The position numbers were made by a program, and so were the translations under genes. Of a stretch of DNA of 64,000 nt, positions 15,890 to 27,115 are shown piece by piece (the stretch's first letter is position 1; the number at the start of each line of letters is the position of its first letter). Source of the stretch: Kribbella sp. NBC_00382. Its GTDB lineage: Bacteria; Actinomycetota; Actinomycetes; Propionibacteriales; Kribbellaceae. The DNA is taken from NCBI RefSeq assembly GCF_036067295.1, contig NZ_CP107954.1:6200001-6264000 (forward strand), in the 5' to 3' direction. The notes below the pieces were generated by a model. The model ran no database searches. It was not told where the DNA came from and saw only the letters and a list, made by a program, of their open reading frames with translations.

Positions 15890-16315
15890 ATGCAGTGGTA
15901 CACAGATGTCATCAAGAAGTACGCCGAGTTCAGCGGCCGTGCGCGCCGCAAGGAATACTGGATGTTCGCGTTGTTCAACGTGATCATCTCGCTGGTGCTC
16001 ACCGCCATCGACAACATCGTCGGCACCACCTTCGGTTCGGCGAACCAAGGTGTACTGAGCACGATCTACTCCCTGGCAGTGCTGGTCCCGTCGCTGGCCG
16101 TCGGTGTCCGCCGGCTGCACGACACCGGACGCAGCGGTTGGTGGATCCTGATCAACCTCGTTCCCTGTGTCGGCTGGATCGTCTTCCTGGTCTTCGCGAT
16201 CCAGGAGGGCAACGCGGGAGACAACGCGTACGGTCCGGACCCGAAGGCCGCCGAGCGCTTCGGTCCCGGTGGCGAGCCGGGCTACCCGGGCTACCCGCCG
16301 GCGCCCCAGGCCTGA
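15890..16315 (+). CDS. DUF805 family membrane protein
   Basis: The 141-aa protein opens with MQWYTDVIKKYAEFSGRARR, the typical DUF805 start (amphipathic helix then GRARRKEYW). Three to four hydrophobic segments follow, with the conserved VGVRRLHDTGRSGWW between the second and third, then a Gly/Pro/Tyr-rich tail. ATG 15890 has GGAG 8 bases upstream; the frame is open further left, but that extension has no domain character. The family is small inner-membrane proteins of unknown function. It is followed by a strong bidirectional terminator. Confidence 0.88.
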   Translation: MQWYTDVIKKYAEFSGRARRKEYWMFALFNVIISLVLTAIDNIVGTTFGSANQGVLSTIYSLAVLVPSLAVGVRRLHDTGRSGWWILINLVPCVGWIVFLVFAIQEGNAGDNAYGPDPKAAERFGPGGEPGYPGYPPAPQA

Positions 16316-16332
16316 TTGCCTGACGCAACTGC

Positions 16333-16371
16333 AGAGGCCCGGCATCCCGTACTACGGGATGCCGGGCCTCT
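16333..16371. terminator. Bidirectional terminator between convergent genes
   Basis: A perfect 19-bp inverted repeat (arms 16333-16351 and 16353-16371) is centred on one base, giving in practice an 18-bp stem with a 3-base loop. It lies between the DUF805 gene (+) and tldE (-). There is no T-tract, as is common in high-GC actinobacteria. Confidence 0.8.
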
Positions 16372-16380
16372 GGCGTTGGG

Positions 16381-17786
16381 TCAGGATGCCTGGCTCACGC
16401 TGGACATGTTGAAGTCCGGCACCAGCAGCGGCGGGGTCGCCGTCCGGGAGAAGTCGTCGCCCCACTCCCGGGACAAGGTCGGCACGGTCGCGCCGGCGGC
16501 CGTGAACCGTGCGAGCAGGTCGACCGGGCTCTCGTTGAAGCGGAAGTTGTTCACGGCACCAGTCACCTCCCCGTTCTCGACCAGGTAGACGCCGTCCCGG
16601 GTCAGTCCGGTGAGTAGCAGCGTTTGCTGGTCGACCGGCCGGATGTACCACAGCGACGTGAGCAGCAGGCCGTGGTCGAGTCCAGCGACGAGGTCTTCCG
16701 TCGTACCGGAGGCGCCGTCGACCGAGAGCACGTAGTTCTCGATCTCCGGGGTGACCGCCGGTGCGCCGGTGAGGTCGGCGGTGAAGCGGCTCTGCATCAG
16801 GTTCTCGAGCTTGCCGCCGCGGATCCAATCGGTCGCGCCGAGGGCGAGGCCGTTGTCGAAGACGCTGGACGAACCGCCCGACGCCCGCGCGACCGCGAAC
16901 GGGAAGGTCTCCAGCCCGGAGAGCCGCGGATCCGAACGCAGGTTGACGGGCTGCGGGAACAGCACCTCACCGATCCGGGTGCCGCCGGACGGCTTCGAGA
17001 AGACACTGCGGCCTTCGTGGGCGTCCCGGCCGTCGAGCTCCCAGAAGAGGAAGGTCGTGAGGTCGGCCACGGCTGCGGGCGGGAGCACCGTCGGGTGCCG
17101 GCCTGCATCGACCGAGACCGTGCGGGTTGCCCAGCCGAGCCGGCGGGTGAGCTCGGCGTCGATCGCGAGCGGGTCGATGTCGCTGAAGTCGCGGGTAGCT
17201 GCGCCGGCCCAGGCCGACTGGCTGAGGTCGCCTGACTTGCCGGTGGCCGAGACGAAGCCCCGGGGGAGGCTGTGCCGCAACCGGAGTCCGGTGGACGAAC
17301 CGACGTACAGGGTGACTACCTCGTGGTCGGCGAAGCCGTAGAGCCAGCGGCTCTCCTTGGTCGCCCGGGTGAGCGTCTCGCCGAGTGCGGGCGCGAAGTC
17401 GGCGTACACGTTGACGGAGGTCTCGTCGGGCTCTTCATCCCAGCCCTCGCCAACAGTGCCCTCTACAAGCGGCCGGGCGTCTTCGGCCGGGCTGGACTCG
17501 CGTGCCGCGGCTACAGCGGCTGAGACGAGCTCCTGCAGGCTGGCGTCAGTAGCGGACGAGCGGCCGATCACGCCGGCCGCAGTGCCCTCTCCTGCGCCGA
17601 CAGTGGCGATCACTGTGACCCGGGAGCCGCGCATGGCGCCGTTGGTGGTCAGGGTGTTGTTGGCCCAGCGCAGGTTGGCACTGGAGGTCTCAGAGACCAG
17701 TACTACGCAACCCGAGGCCCCTGCGGCCGCAGCCAGGTGCAGGCCGCGCTCGATGGTGTCCTGCGGGCTGAGCTGAATGGCGGACG

Positions 17787-17790
<4 letters not shown>
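16381..17790 (-). CDS. tldE: TldE/PmbA subunit of the TldD-TldE metalloprotease
   Basis: This 469-aa protein is the non-catalytic partner of TldD. It lacks an HExxxH motif but has the family's architecture: an N-terminal alpha/beta domain (LRWANNTLTTNGAMRGSRVTV) and a C-terminal beta-barrel domain with NGEVTGAVNNFRFNESPVDLL. GTG 17790 overlaps the tldD stop by 4 bases (GTGA), so the pair is coupled. In E. coli the complex trims peptides such as microcin B17 and cleaves antitoxin CcdA; in actinobacteria its substrates are mostly unknown. The open frame continues to 18531 but is only a shadow of tldD there. Confidence 0.92.
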
Positions 17791-19304
<1,514 letters not shown>

Positions 19305-19392
19305 GAATGCGACCCTAGGCCATCGCCGGTACGACGCTCATCCGATATCTGTGTCGTGCCTGCGCGGTGGTGGCTGGGTGGTGGCGGTCGGC

Positions 19393-19398
19393 TAGCGT
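19393..19398 (+). promoter_or_regulatory. Leaderless-type -10 box (TAGCGT) before hrpB
   Basis: TAGCGT is followed by 7 bases and then GTG 19406, with no ribosome site. This TANNNT-N6-9-start layout is the usual sign of a leaderless actinobacterial transcript and decides the hrpB start. Confidence 0.45.
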
Positions 19399-19405
19399 CG
19401 GCGCT

Positions 19406-22027
19406 GTGCTGTTGCCTGATCCGTCGGTGCCTGGGGCCGACCTGCCTGTTCGTGCGGTGCTGCCCGCGACCGTTGAGGCGGTACGCCGGCACGGCACGGC
19501 GGTGCTGGTCGCGCCGCCGGGGTCGGGGAAGACATCCCTGCTGCCGCTGGCTCTCGCCGATGCTTTGCCGGGCACGATCATCGTGGCCGAGCCGCGGAGG
19601 ATGGCGACTCGGGCTGCGGCGACCCGGCTGGCGATGTTGGTGGGTGAACCGCTCGGGCGGCGGATCGGGTACGCGATGCGGGGTGAGCGCAGCGGCGGGA
19701 AGGACCTCCGGGTGGAGGTGGTGACGACCGGGCTTCTGGTACGCCGGTTGCAGCAGAACCCGGAGCTGCCCGGGGTGGCCGCGATCGTGATCGACGAGTG
19801 CCACGAGCGACATCTCGATGCCGATCTGCTGCTGGCGCTGTGTGTCGATATCCGCACGAACTTGCGGGAGGATCTCGCGATCGTCGCGACGTCGGCCACC
19901 GCGGAGACGGTCAAGCTGAGCCGCGTACTGGGCACCGGCGCGGGTGCAGGCGGAGGCGCGGGCGAGGGTGAGGCGGCACCGGTGGTGACGGCGTCGGCGG
20001 CGATGTTCGGGGTGGAGATCGAGTGGGCGCCGCCTCCGGTGCCGGTGCCGATTCTGCCTGGCGGGCGGGTGGATCCGCGGTTGCTGGATCACGTTGCCGC
20101 GGTCGTCCGGAGGGCGTTGGCCGATAACGAGGGCGACATCCTCGTGTTTGTGCCAGGAGAGGCTGAGATCAACGGCGTCACACGCCGGCTGGCCGGGCAG
20201 CCTGAATTGCTTGTGGGGTCTGGTGCAGGGGCTCGGGCGGTTGTTTTGCCGTTGTTTGGGCGGCAGTCTCGGGCGGAGCAGGAGCGGGCGTTGGCGCCGG
20301 GGGTTGGGCGTCGGATCGTGGTGACGACCTCGGTGGCGGAGAGTTCGTTGACGGTGCCTGGGGTTCGGGTGGTGGTTGATTCGGGGCTTGCTCGGGAGCC
20401 TCGGACTGATCAGTCGCGGGGGCTTGGTGCGTTGGTGAGTTGCCGGGTGTCGAAGTCGTCGGCCGATCAGCGGGCCGGTCGTGCTGGGCGGGAGGCGCCT
20501 GGACGGGTCTACCGGTGCTGGTCCGCGACCGATCACGCGCATCTCGACGATCATCCCGCGCCGGAGATCGCCACCGCTGATCTCGCGGCCTTCGCGCTGG
20601 ACCTTGCCGCGTGGGGTGCGCCGGGTGGTGACGGTCTGACGTTGCTGGAGCAGCCGCCGGAGGTGGCGATGAGCGCGGCGACCGAGCTGTTGCATCGCTT
20701 GGACGCCATCGACGACAACGGCCGGATCACCTCCAGGGGACGGCAGATGGCCGCGATCGGCGCCCACCCCCGGCTGGCCCGCGCGTTGCTGGATGGCACG
20801 TCGCGAGTCGGAGCCGACCGAGCCCGCGAGATCGTCGCGCTGCTCTCCGACGACTCCGGCCGAGACTTCGGCGACGACCTCCCGGCCCGCTGGCGTTCCC
20901 TCCGCCGAGGCACCGACCGCGCCGCCACCGCCCGCTGGCGAGAAGAAACAAAACGCCTCGGCCGCGGCTCGGAACCAACGACAGCCGGAGGCTCCCGGTC
21001 GACGGCCGATGGCGCTTCGGCCGGCCAGTCGGCGGGAGGTGCGGCGGGCGTAGTACCGGATGATTTGGCGGCGGGGATTGTTGTTGGGTTGGCTTATCCG
21101 GATCGGATTGCTCGGGCTCGGGAGGTGGACTCGGCGACTTATCAGATGTCGGGTGGGACGGGGGCCGTGCTGGATCCGCAGTCGGGGTTGCGGAGTACGC
21201 GGTGGTTGGCGATTGCGGTGGCGGATCGGGCGCCGGGCAGGGCTGACGCGCGGATTCGTTCTGCGGCGCCGATTGATGAGGCGACGGCTCGGGATATCGC
21301 TGGTGATCTGGTGTCGACCACAGATCAGATCCGGTGGGATGACGGGCGGATCGTGACCCGGCGGGTGGAGTCGTTGGGTGCGATCGTGCTCAATGACGTG
21401 CCGCTGACGAAGCCGGATCCGTTGCTGGTTCAGGCGGCTGTTCGCGATGGGCTGCGCCGTAGCGGGCTCGGCGTACTGCGATGGTCCGAGGCCGCCGACT
21501 CGTTGCGCGAGCGGCTCGCGTTCTGCCACGCGCACCTCGGTGAACCTTGGCCCGCAGTCGACGACGCGGCGTTGCTGGCTGGCCTCGACGACTGGCTCGA
21601 GCTCTCCTCGGTGCGTGGCGCGCGCGATCTCGCCCACCTCGACGTCGCCACGGCGCTCCGGCGACTTCTGCCATGGCCAGCCGCCACCCGGTTCGGAGAG
21701 CTCGCGCCGGAACGCATCCAGGTGCCGTCCGGATCTCAAGTGCGCCTCGCGTACGACGGTGCCGAGCCGCCGGTCCTCGCGGTCAAACTGCAAGAGGTCT
21801 TCGGCTGGACGACGACCCCGACCGTCGCGGACGGCCGCGTCCCGGTGGTACTGCATCTGCTCTCGCCCGCAAGACGCCCGGTCGCCATCACCAGCGACCT
21901 CGCCTCCTTCTGGGCTCAGGGCTACCCCCAAGTGCGAGCCGACCTCCGAGCCCGCTACCCCCGCCACCCCTGGCCCGAGGACCCCCTGACCGCTCCACCC
22001 ACCAAGCGAGTCAAACCCCGCCAGTAG
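19406..22027 (+). CDS. hrpB: ATP-dependent helicase HrpB (DEAH-box family)
   Basis: The protein (about 873 aa) has the DEAH/RHA helicase core: Walker A APPGSGKTS (K42), Walker B DECHERH (D130), and motif VI as QRAGRAGREAPGRVYRCW, followed by the HrpB C-terminal domains. It is an RNA helicase-like ATPase of unknown physiological role. GTG 19406 is preferred over GTG 19367 because it fits the leaderless pattern and the family's short N-terminus. A Gly/Ser/Thr-rich low-complexity linker lies around 20950-21060, between the helicase core and the C-terminal region. No neighbour suggests a pathway. Confidence 0.93.
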   Translation: MLLPDPSVPGADLPVRAVLPATVEAVRRHGTAVLVAPPGSGKTSLLPLALADALPGTIIVAEPRRMATRAAATRLAMLVGEPLGRRIGYAMRGERSGGKDLRVEVVTTGLLVRRLQQNPELPGVAAIVIDECHERHLDADLLLALCVDIRTNLREDLAIVATSATAETVKLSRVLGTGAGAGGGAGEGEAAPVVTASAAMFGVEIEWAPPPVPVPILPGGRVDPRLLDHVAAVVRRALADNEGDILVFVPGEAEINGVTRRLAGQPELLVGSGAGARAVVLPLFGRQSRAEQERALAPGVGRRIVVTTSVAESSLTVPGVRVVVDSGLAREPRTDQSRGLGALVSCRVSKSSADQRAGRAGREAPGRVYRCWSATDHAHLDDHPAPEIATADLAAFALDLAAWGAPGGDGLTLLEQPPEVAMSAATELLHRLDAIDDNGRITSRGRQMAAIGAHPRLARALLDGTSRVGADRAREIVALLSDDSGRDFGDDLPARWRSLRRGTDRAATARWREETKRLGRGSEPTTAGGSRSTADGASAGQSAGGAAGVVPDDLAAGIVVGLAYPDRIARAREVDSATYQMSGGTGAVLDPQSGLRSTRWLAIAVADRAPGRADARIRSAAPIDEATARDIAGDLVSTTDQIRWDDGRIVTRRVESLGAIVLNDVPLTKPDPLLVQAAVRDGLRRSGLGVLRWSEAADSLRERLAFCHAHLGEPWPAVDDAALLAGLDDWLELSSVRGARDLAHLDVATALRRLLPWPAATRFGELAPERIQVPSGSQVRLAYDGAEPPVLAVKLQEVFGWTTTPTVADGRVPVVLHLLSPARRPVAITSDLASFWAQGYPQVRADLRARYPRHPWPEDPLTAPPTKRVKPRQ

Positions 22028-22036
22028 CTGGAACCG

Positions 22037-22633
22037 ATGGCCCCACAGAGGTGTAGTGAGGGCGTAGGCAGCGAATGGGAGGCCGGGATCGGCGAGTTGG
22101 GCGAGGCGGAGATTCTGGCTCGGGTGCGCGGTGGGGAGACGGCCGCGTACGGCGAGTTGGTGCTGATGCATGCCTCGGTGGCGAAGCGGACGGCGGTGTT
22201 CCTGGGGGCCGGCGCTGATGCGGACGACGTGGTGCAGGAGTCGTTCGTGAAGGCGTTCCGGGCCCTAGGGTCATTCAGGGACGGCGCGACGTTCCGGCCT
22301 TGGTTGCTGCGGATCGTAGCTAACGAGACGCGCAACCTGATGCGGTCGCGAGGCCGTCGGGCGAAGCGCGAGGAGCTGGCGGTACTGCCGGAGGCGGTGC
22401 TCGATCCGGCGGATGAGGCGGCCGACGCTGAGCGGCGTGCTGAGTTGCTGGCGGCGGTACGGGGTCTGCCTGAGCAGTACCGGCTCGTGGTGACGTGCCG
22501 GTACCTGCTGGAGCTGGATGAGCAAGAGACGGCCACAGTCCTGGGCTGGCCACGAGGGACCGTGAAGTCGCGGCTGCACCGGGCTCTGGGGCGGCTACGG
22601 ACGCAACTACCTGACAGGGAGGTGCAGCGATGA
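22037..22633 (+). CDS. ECF-type RNA polymerase sigma factor
   Basis: The 198-aa protein contains sigma region 2 (AYGELVLMHASVAKRTAVFL, DADDVVQESFVKAFRAL, FRPWLLRIVANETRNLMRS) and region 4 (LPEQYRLVVTCRYLLELDEQETATVLGWPRGTVKSRLHRAL). There is no region 3, so it is an extracytoplasmic-function factor. Its stop overlaps the next start (ATGA), and the next two genes are probably its regulators or partners. The exact start is uncertain; ATG 22037 is used. Confidence 0.92.
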   Translation: MAPQRCSEGVGSEWEAGIGELGEAEILARVRGGETAAYGELVLMHASVAKRTAVFLGAGADADDVVQESFVKAFRALGSFRDGATFRPWLLRIVANETRNLMRSRGRRAKREELAVLPEAVLDPADEAADAERRAELLAAVRGLPEQYRLVVTCRYLLELDEQETATVLGWPRGTVKSRLHRALGRLRTQLPDREVQR

Positions 22634-23319
22634 CGTCATTGGAAGATGAGCTCCGGGCGCTCGGCCGCAGCGCCGCAGTGCCTCCTGTTGCGGACGGGCT
22701 GGCCGCAAGAGTGCTTGAGCGGGTTGCAGAGCCTCCGGTACGCCGTAGCTTCGGCGCGGCTCTCCGGAGTCGCTGGCGTTCGCTGTTGGCCCTCCTAGCG
22801 ATCTTGCTAGCGGGTGCGCTCGTCGCCGAGCCAGTGAGGGCGCAGGTGGCTGAGTGGCTCGACATTGGGGGAGTGGAGGCCGTGCAGGTGCCTAGTGGGC
22901 CGACGACTGCTCCAGGGGCTCCGGAGGTGGTCGGAGATCTGACCGTGGCTGAGGCTGCCAAGAGTGCTGGGTTCACACCGGTGGTGCCCAAGGCACTGGG
23001 GACACCGAAGCATGTCCAAGCATCCGCTGGGTTCGTGGCGATGAGTTGGCGGACGGCGACTGGCGTCGTACGGCTGGAGCAGTTCCAGGCGGAGCCGCAG
23101 CCGTACTACTTCAAGAAGTACTACTCAGAGCTGGAGTATGTGCAGTCCATCGACGGCTACTGGTTCAGTACGCCGCACGAGCTCGTACTGGTGAAGAAGA
23201 CCGGTGCCGAGCAGACAGTGCGGGTCGCGGGGCCGACACTGGTCTGGGTGCGGGATGGAGTGACGTACCGCCTCGAGGGTGTGCCGGAGAAGGATCGCGC
23301 GGTCGAGCTAGCCCGGTGA
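22630..23319 (+). CDS. Putative membrane anti-sigma factor-like protein (DUF4367-like)
   Basis: The 229-aa protein has a short cytoplasmic N-terminus, one membrane helix around residues 52-66 (LLALLAILLAGALVAEP) and an extracytoplasmic domain rich in aromatic residues (YYFKKYYSELEYVQ), ending in a TYRLEG segment. Position and topology are those of an anti-sigma factor, and translational coupling to the sigma gene supports this. The N-terminus lacks the HxxxCxxC zinc motif, so it is not a ZAS-type anti-sigma. The external domain resembles DUF4367. The signal sensed is unknown. Confidence 0.7.
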   Translation: MTSLEDELRALGRSAAVPPVADGLAARVLERVAEPPVRRSFGAALRSRWRSLLALLAILLAGALVAEPVRAQVAEWLDIGGVEAVQVPSGPTTAPGAPEVVGDLTVAEAAKSAGFTPVVPKALGTPKHVQASAGFVAMSWRTATGVVRLEQFQAEPQPYYFKKYYSELEYVQSIDGYWFSTPHELVLVKKTGAEQTVRVAGPTLVWVRDGVTYRLEGVPEKDRAVELAR

Positions 23320-23377
23320 TACGGGAACCAGCTGGCGGCTAGCGGTGTATCAAGGGCAGTCGAGTGAGGAGACCGCC

Positions 23378-24043
23378 ATGAAGCACTGGGTACGCCGTAC
23401 CGTCCTGCTGATCGTCCTGGGTATCGCCGGCGTCGGCACCCTCCCCGCCCACGCGGGCGGTCCGACCAGCGTCCTACTGAGCCGCCCGGACTCCGGCAAA
23501 GTGGTTGCCGCCGGCTACGACGACAAGTCGTACACCGAACTGCAGGAGCTGCTGACCACGGAGCCCAAAGGCCCTGACGACGGTGTGGACCATGCCGCCG
23601 GCACCTTCGTCCGGGCGACCTGGCTGATCCACGACATGACCCCATGGCGCCTAGACGTCATCTACCCCGACGCACCAGGCGGCCCGTGGATCGCGACCAC
23701 CCAATCGGACCTGGGCACCGGCACTCTCCCGGACAAGCCGGTCTGGCACCGCGCCGCCGACGACGTGAAGCTCGTCAAACTCCTGGTCGGCCTCGGCCTG
23801 CTCCACGGCAAAGGCCACGACAATGCCGTCGGCGGCCCCACGATCCTTCCAGCGGCCCCGCAAACCCCGGCCGAGGTAGCCGCCGTGGACGACACCCCCA
23901 CCACCACGGTCCTGAAAACGGAGCAGAAGCCGCTCCTCGGCTGGCGCTGGTCCATCCCCGGATTCCTGGCCGGCGCGGCCGCCGCCTACCTCCTGATCCG
24001 CCTCCTCCCACGCCGCAACTGGCAACTCGTCGACGAGGAGTAG
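23378..24043 (+). CDS. Exported, membrane-anchored protein of unknown function
   Basis: The 221-aa protein has a signal peptide (MKHWVRRTVLLIVLGIAGVG, cleavage near AHA-GG) and a C-terminal membrane helix (IPGFLAGAAAAYLLIRLLP) with a short cytoplasmic tail. The external part carries a WRLDVIYPDAPGGPWI motif. ATG 23378 is chosen because GAGGAG lies 7 bases upstream. It is the third gene of the sigma/anti-sigma unit, so it may be part of the sensing system or a target gene. I do not recognise a named family. Confidence 0.65.
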   Translation: MKHWVRRTVLLIVLGIAGVGTLPAHAGGPTSVLLSRPDSGKVVAAGYDDKSYTELQELLTTEPKGPDDGVDHAAGTFVRATWLIHDMTPWRLDVIYPDAPGGPWIATTQSDLGTGTLPDKPVWHRAADDVKLVKLLVGLGLLHGKGHDNAVGGPTILPAAPQTPAEVAAVDDTPTTTVLKTEQKPLLGWRWSIPGFLAGAAAAYLLIRLLPRRNWQLVDEE

Positions 24044-24193
24044 TACACCGGTAACGCAGCGATCGGCGAGGCTTGACCAAACCCTTGTGCGTGGACTGAC
24101 ATTCTCATCATTCAAGATGTGGTGTGGATGGTGGGAGACTCTGGCCTACCGTCATTCGGCTTGGGGTTAAGTCCATCGTTGTCAGGAGTGCTA

Positions 24194-25123
24194 GTGAGTT
24201 CCTCGGTCGCTGCGGCCGTCTCACCGACCCGTCAGGCATTGCGTCGCGTGCGACGGGACCGGAGCGCGCGGTTGGGGGCGTGGCTGGTACTTGTCCTGGT
24301 GCTGGTCGCCGCCGCCGCGCCATTGCTGGTGAAGCTGGCCGGCCAGGACGCGTACACCTACAACATCGGGCTGCTCGACCCCGCGCGCGGTAATGCCCCG
24401 CGCGGCGCGGTCGGCGGTCTCAGCGCCGACCACTGGTTCGGCGTCGAACCCCTGACCGGCCGCGACCTGTTCTCGATCGTCGTGCTCGGCCTGCGCACCT
24501 CGCTGTTCATCGCGCTCGCCTGCACCGTCATCACGACCGTGCTCGGCACTCTCGTCGGGATCAGCGCGGCCTACTTCGGCGGCTGGTACGACGCGGTCGT
24601 GTCCCGCCTGCTGGACTTCCTGTTCGGCTTCCCGTCGCTCGTCTTCATGATTGCCCTCGGCATCATCGTGCCGACCGGCTTCCCGCGCTGGCTGCTGCTC
24701 ATCCTGGTGATCAGCGTCTTCGGCTGGGCCGGTCTGGCGCGGCTGATCCGCAACCAGGCCAGGTCGCTGGTGACCCGCGAATTCGTCGAGGCGGCGCGCA
24801 GCGTCGGGTCGGGTGGCTGGCACGTGATCACCCGGGAGCTGCTGCCGAACCTGCTCGGCCCGGTCCTCGTCGTCGCGACCATGTCGGTCCCGGGCTACAT
24901 CGGGCTGGAGGCGGGACTGTCGTTCCTCGGCGTCGGCATCCCACCGCCGACGCCGGATCTCGGCCGGTCGATCTCCGACTCGATCGTCTGGGTCTACACC
25001 GGTACGGACCCGTGGTTGCTGTTGTTCCCCGGCGCCGTGCTGTTCATCGCGGTCCTGGGCTTCACCCTGCTCGGTGACGGCGTCCGTGACGCCTTCGACG
25101 TACGGCTGCGGAGGACGAACTGA
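24194..25123 (+). CDS. Peptide ABC transporter permease (DppC-like)
   Basis: This 309-aa inner-membrane subunit of a peptide/nickel-type importer has an N-terminal membrane helix (OppC_N-like), HWFGVEPLTGRDLFS, and a binding-protein-dependent permease domain with the EAA loop FVEAARSVGSGGWHVITRELLPN. GTG 24194 is chosen because AGGAG lies 5 bases upstream. Its stop overlaps the next start by one base. It opens a five-gene operon with a second permease, two ATPases and the binding protein. In most dpp/opp operons the B-type permease precedes the C-type; here the order is reversed. Confidence 0.92.
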   Translation: MSSSVAAAVSPTRQALRRVRRDRSARLGAWLVLVLVLVAAAAPLLVKLAGQDAYTYNIGLLDPARGNAPRGAVGGLSADHWFGVEPLTGRDLFSIVVLGLRTSLFIALACTVITTVLGTLVGISAAYFGGWYDAVVSRLLDFLFGFPSLVFMIALGIIVPTGFPRWLLLILVISVFGWAGLARLIRNQARSLVTREFVEAARSVGSGGWHVITRELLPNLLGPVLVVATMSVPGYIGLEAGLSFLGVGIPPPTPDLGRSISDSIVWVYTGTDPWLLLFPGAVLFIAVLGFTLLGDGVRDAFDVRLRRTN

Positions 25124-26121
25124 TGCCCGACCTCCTCTGGTTCCTGATCCGCCGGCTGTTCTCGACCGTGCTCGTCCTGCTCGCGCTCAGCCTCGCCGTC
25201 TTCCTGATCTTCTACGCCCTCCCGGCCGACCCAGCGACGCTCGGCTGCGGCAAGCCCTGTACGCCGGACCGCCTGGAGCAAGCACGGCACTTCATGCAGC
25301 TGGACCAGAGCACCATCCAGCAGTACCTGGCGTTCCTGAAGGGCATCGTCGGCGGGCGGACCTTCGGTGAGGGCGGCGCCGCCGTGCAGTGCAACGCGCC
25401 CTGCTTCGGGTACTCGTTCCCGCTGGCCCGCCCGGTGACCACGCTGATCCTGCAGCGTCTTCCGGTCACAGCGTCGATCGCGATCGGCGCTGCGGTGATC
25501 TGGCTGATCGTCGGCGTCTCGCTCGGTGTCGGCGCCGCGCTCCGCCGGGGCAAGCTGTTCGACCGGCTCGCGGTCGGCGCAGCGCTGATCGGCGTCGCGT
25601 CCCCGGCCTTCCTGGTCGGCCTGCTTGCCATCCTCGTCTTCGGGTTCTGGCTGAACATGGTCCCGGTGAACGGCTACGTGCCGCTGACCGAGAGCCCGGT
25701 CGACTGGGCCTGGCACCTGGTCACGCCCTGGCTGGTGCTGGCCGCGATCTCGGCCTCCTCGTACATCCGGCTGACCCGTTCGCAGATGCTCGAGGAGATG
25801 AACCTCGACCACATCACCACCGCCCGGGCGAAGGGCGCCGGCGAGCGCCGGGTCGTCTACGTGCACGGCCTGCGCGGTGTACTGGTACCGATCGTCACCA
25901 TCTTCGGCCTGGACCTCGGCGGCCTGCTCGGCGGTGCGATCCTGACCGAGAAGGTGTTCAGCATGCAGGGCCTCGGCGAGTTGCTGATCAGCGGTGTCAG
26001 CCAGCTCGATGTCGCGGTGGTGGTCGGCGTGACGCTGTTCGCGGCGTTCCTGGTGATCCTCGCCAATCTCGTGGTGGACCTCCTGCACGGCGTACTGGAC
26101 CCAAGGGTGACTCATGGCTGA
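25123..26121 (+). CDS. Peptide ABC transporter permease (DppB-like)
   Basis: The 332-aa protein is the second membrane subunit: an N-terminal helix followed by LIFYALPADPATLGCGKPC and a periplasmic loop, then about five more helices and the EAA loop ITTARAKGAGERRVVYVHGL. Two Cys pairs in the external loop (CGKPC near residue 42 and CNAPC near 89) could form a disulfide, which is unusual for this family. It overlaps the preceding gene by one base and the following ATPase gene by 8 bases. Confidence 0.92.
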   Translation: MPDLLWFLIRRLFSTVLVLLALSLAVFLIFYALPADPATLGCGKPCTPDRLEQARHFMQLDQSTIQQYLAFLKGIVGGRTFGEGGAAVQCNAPCFGYSFPLARPVTTLILQRLPVTASIAIGAAVIWLIVGVSLGVGAALRRGKLFDRLAVGAALIGVASPAFLVGLLAILVFGFWLNMVPVNGYVPLTESPVDWAWHLVTPWLVLAAISASSYIRLTRSQMLEEMNLDHITTARAKGAGERRVVYVHGLRGVLVPIVTIFGLDLGGLLGGAILTEKVFSMQGLGELLISGVSQLDVAVVVGVTLFAAFLVILANLVVDLLHGVLDPRVTHG

Positions 26122-27115
26122 CCGTCCCGTTCTGGAGGTCCACGACCTCCATGTCACCTTCAGTACCGAGGGCGGCCCGGTCCCTGCCGTGGCGGGGATC
26201 GACTTCGCGGTCGCACCCGGCCAGACGCTGGCGATCGTCGGCGAGTCCGGCTCGGGCAAGAGCGTCTCGTCAGCCGCGGTGATGGGCCTGCTGCCCAGCA
26301 ACGCCGAGGTCGGCGGCGAGGTGCTGCTGGGCGGGCGTGAACTGGTGGGCCTGCCCGCTGACGAACTGCGCAAGATCCGCGGCAACGACATCGCGCTCGT
26401 CTTCCAGGACGCGCTCTCCGCGCTCAACCCGTACTACTCCGTCGGCTGGCAGGTCGCCGAGGCCTACCGGCTGCATCACGACGTGTCGAAGAAGGAAGCC
26501 TTCCAGCGGGCAGTCCGGATGCTTGATCTGGTCGGCATCCCGGCGGCGGCGCAACGGGCCAAGGACTATCCGCACGAATTCTCCGGTGGCATGCGGCAGC
26601 GCGTGGTGATCGCGATGGCGCTGATCAACGACCCGAAGGTGCTGATCGCCGACGAGCCGACGACGGCACTCGACGTCACCGTGCAGGCGCAGATCATGCG
26701 GCTGCTGGAGGACGTGCAGAAGGAGTTCGGGACCGCGCTCGTACTCATCTCGCACGACCTCGGGGTGGTGGCGGAGGTCGCGGACGACGTACTGGTCATG
26801 TACGCCGGACGCGCGGCCGAGCGTGGCTCGGTGAAGGACCTCTTCTACCGGGCAGCGCATCCGTACAGCCTCGGCCTGCTCGGCGCGATGCCACGGGTCG
26901 ATGTACCGCCGCGGCATCGGCTCACGACGATCCCCGGCAGCCCGCCGTCGCCCGGCGCGATCAAGACCGGCTGTGCGTTCCAGCCGCGCTGCGCGTATGC
27001 GAGCAAGGTGGGGGAGCGCTGCGTCACCGAGCGTCCCGAGCTCACCCCGCGGCCTGGCGAGGGCTATCACGAGGCCGCCTGCCATCTCGGCCGCCGACCG
27101 GAGGTCACCCCATGA
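26114..27115 (+). CDS. Peptide ABC transporter ATP-binding protein (DppD-like)
   Basis: The 333-aa ATPase has Walker A GESGSGKS, the signature FSGGMRQRV, Walker [14 protein letters not shown], and the C-terminal oligopeptide-type domain with the Cys-containing [18 protein letters not shown] pattern that in some family members binds an Fe-S cluster. It pairs with the next gene product to form the two-ATPase engine of the importer. Both junctions overlap neighbouring genes, so it is within one operon. Confidence 0.95.
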   Translation: MADRPVLEVHDLHVTFSTEGGPVPAVAGIDFAVAPGQTLAIVGESGSGKSVSSAAVMGLLPSNAEVGGEVLLGGRELVGLPADELRKIRGNDIALVFQDALSALNPYYSVGWQVAEAYRLHHDVSKKEAFQRAVRMLDLVGIPAAAQRAKDYPHEFSGGMRQRVVIAMALINDPKVLIADEPTTALDVTVQAQIMRLLEDVQKEFGTALVLISHDLGVVAEVADDVLVMYAGRAAERGSVKDLFYRAAHPYSLGLLGAMPRVDVPPRHRLTTIPGSPPSPGAIKTGCAFQPRCAYASKVGERCVTERPELTPRPGEGYHEAACHLGRRPEVTP

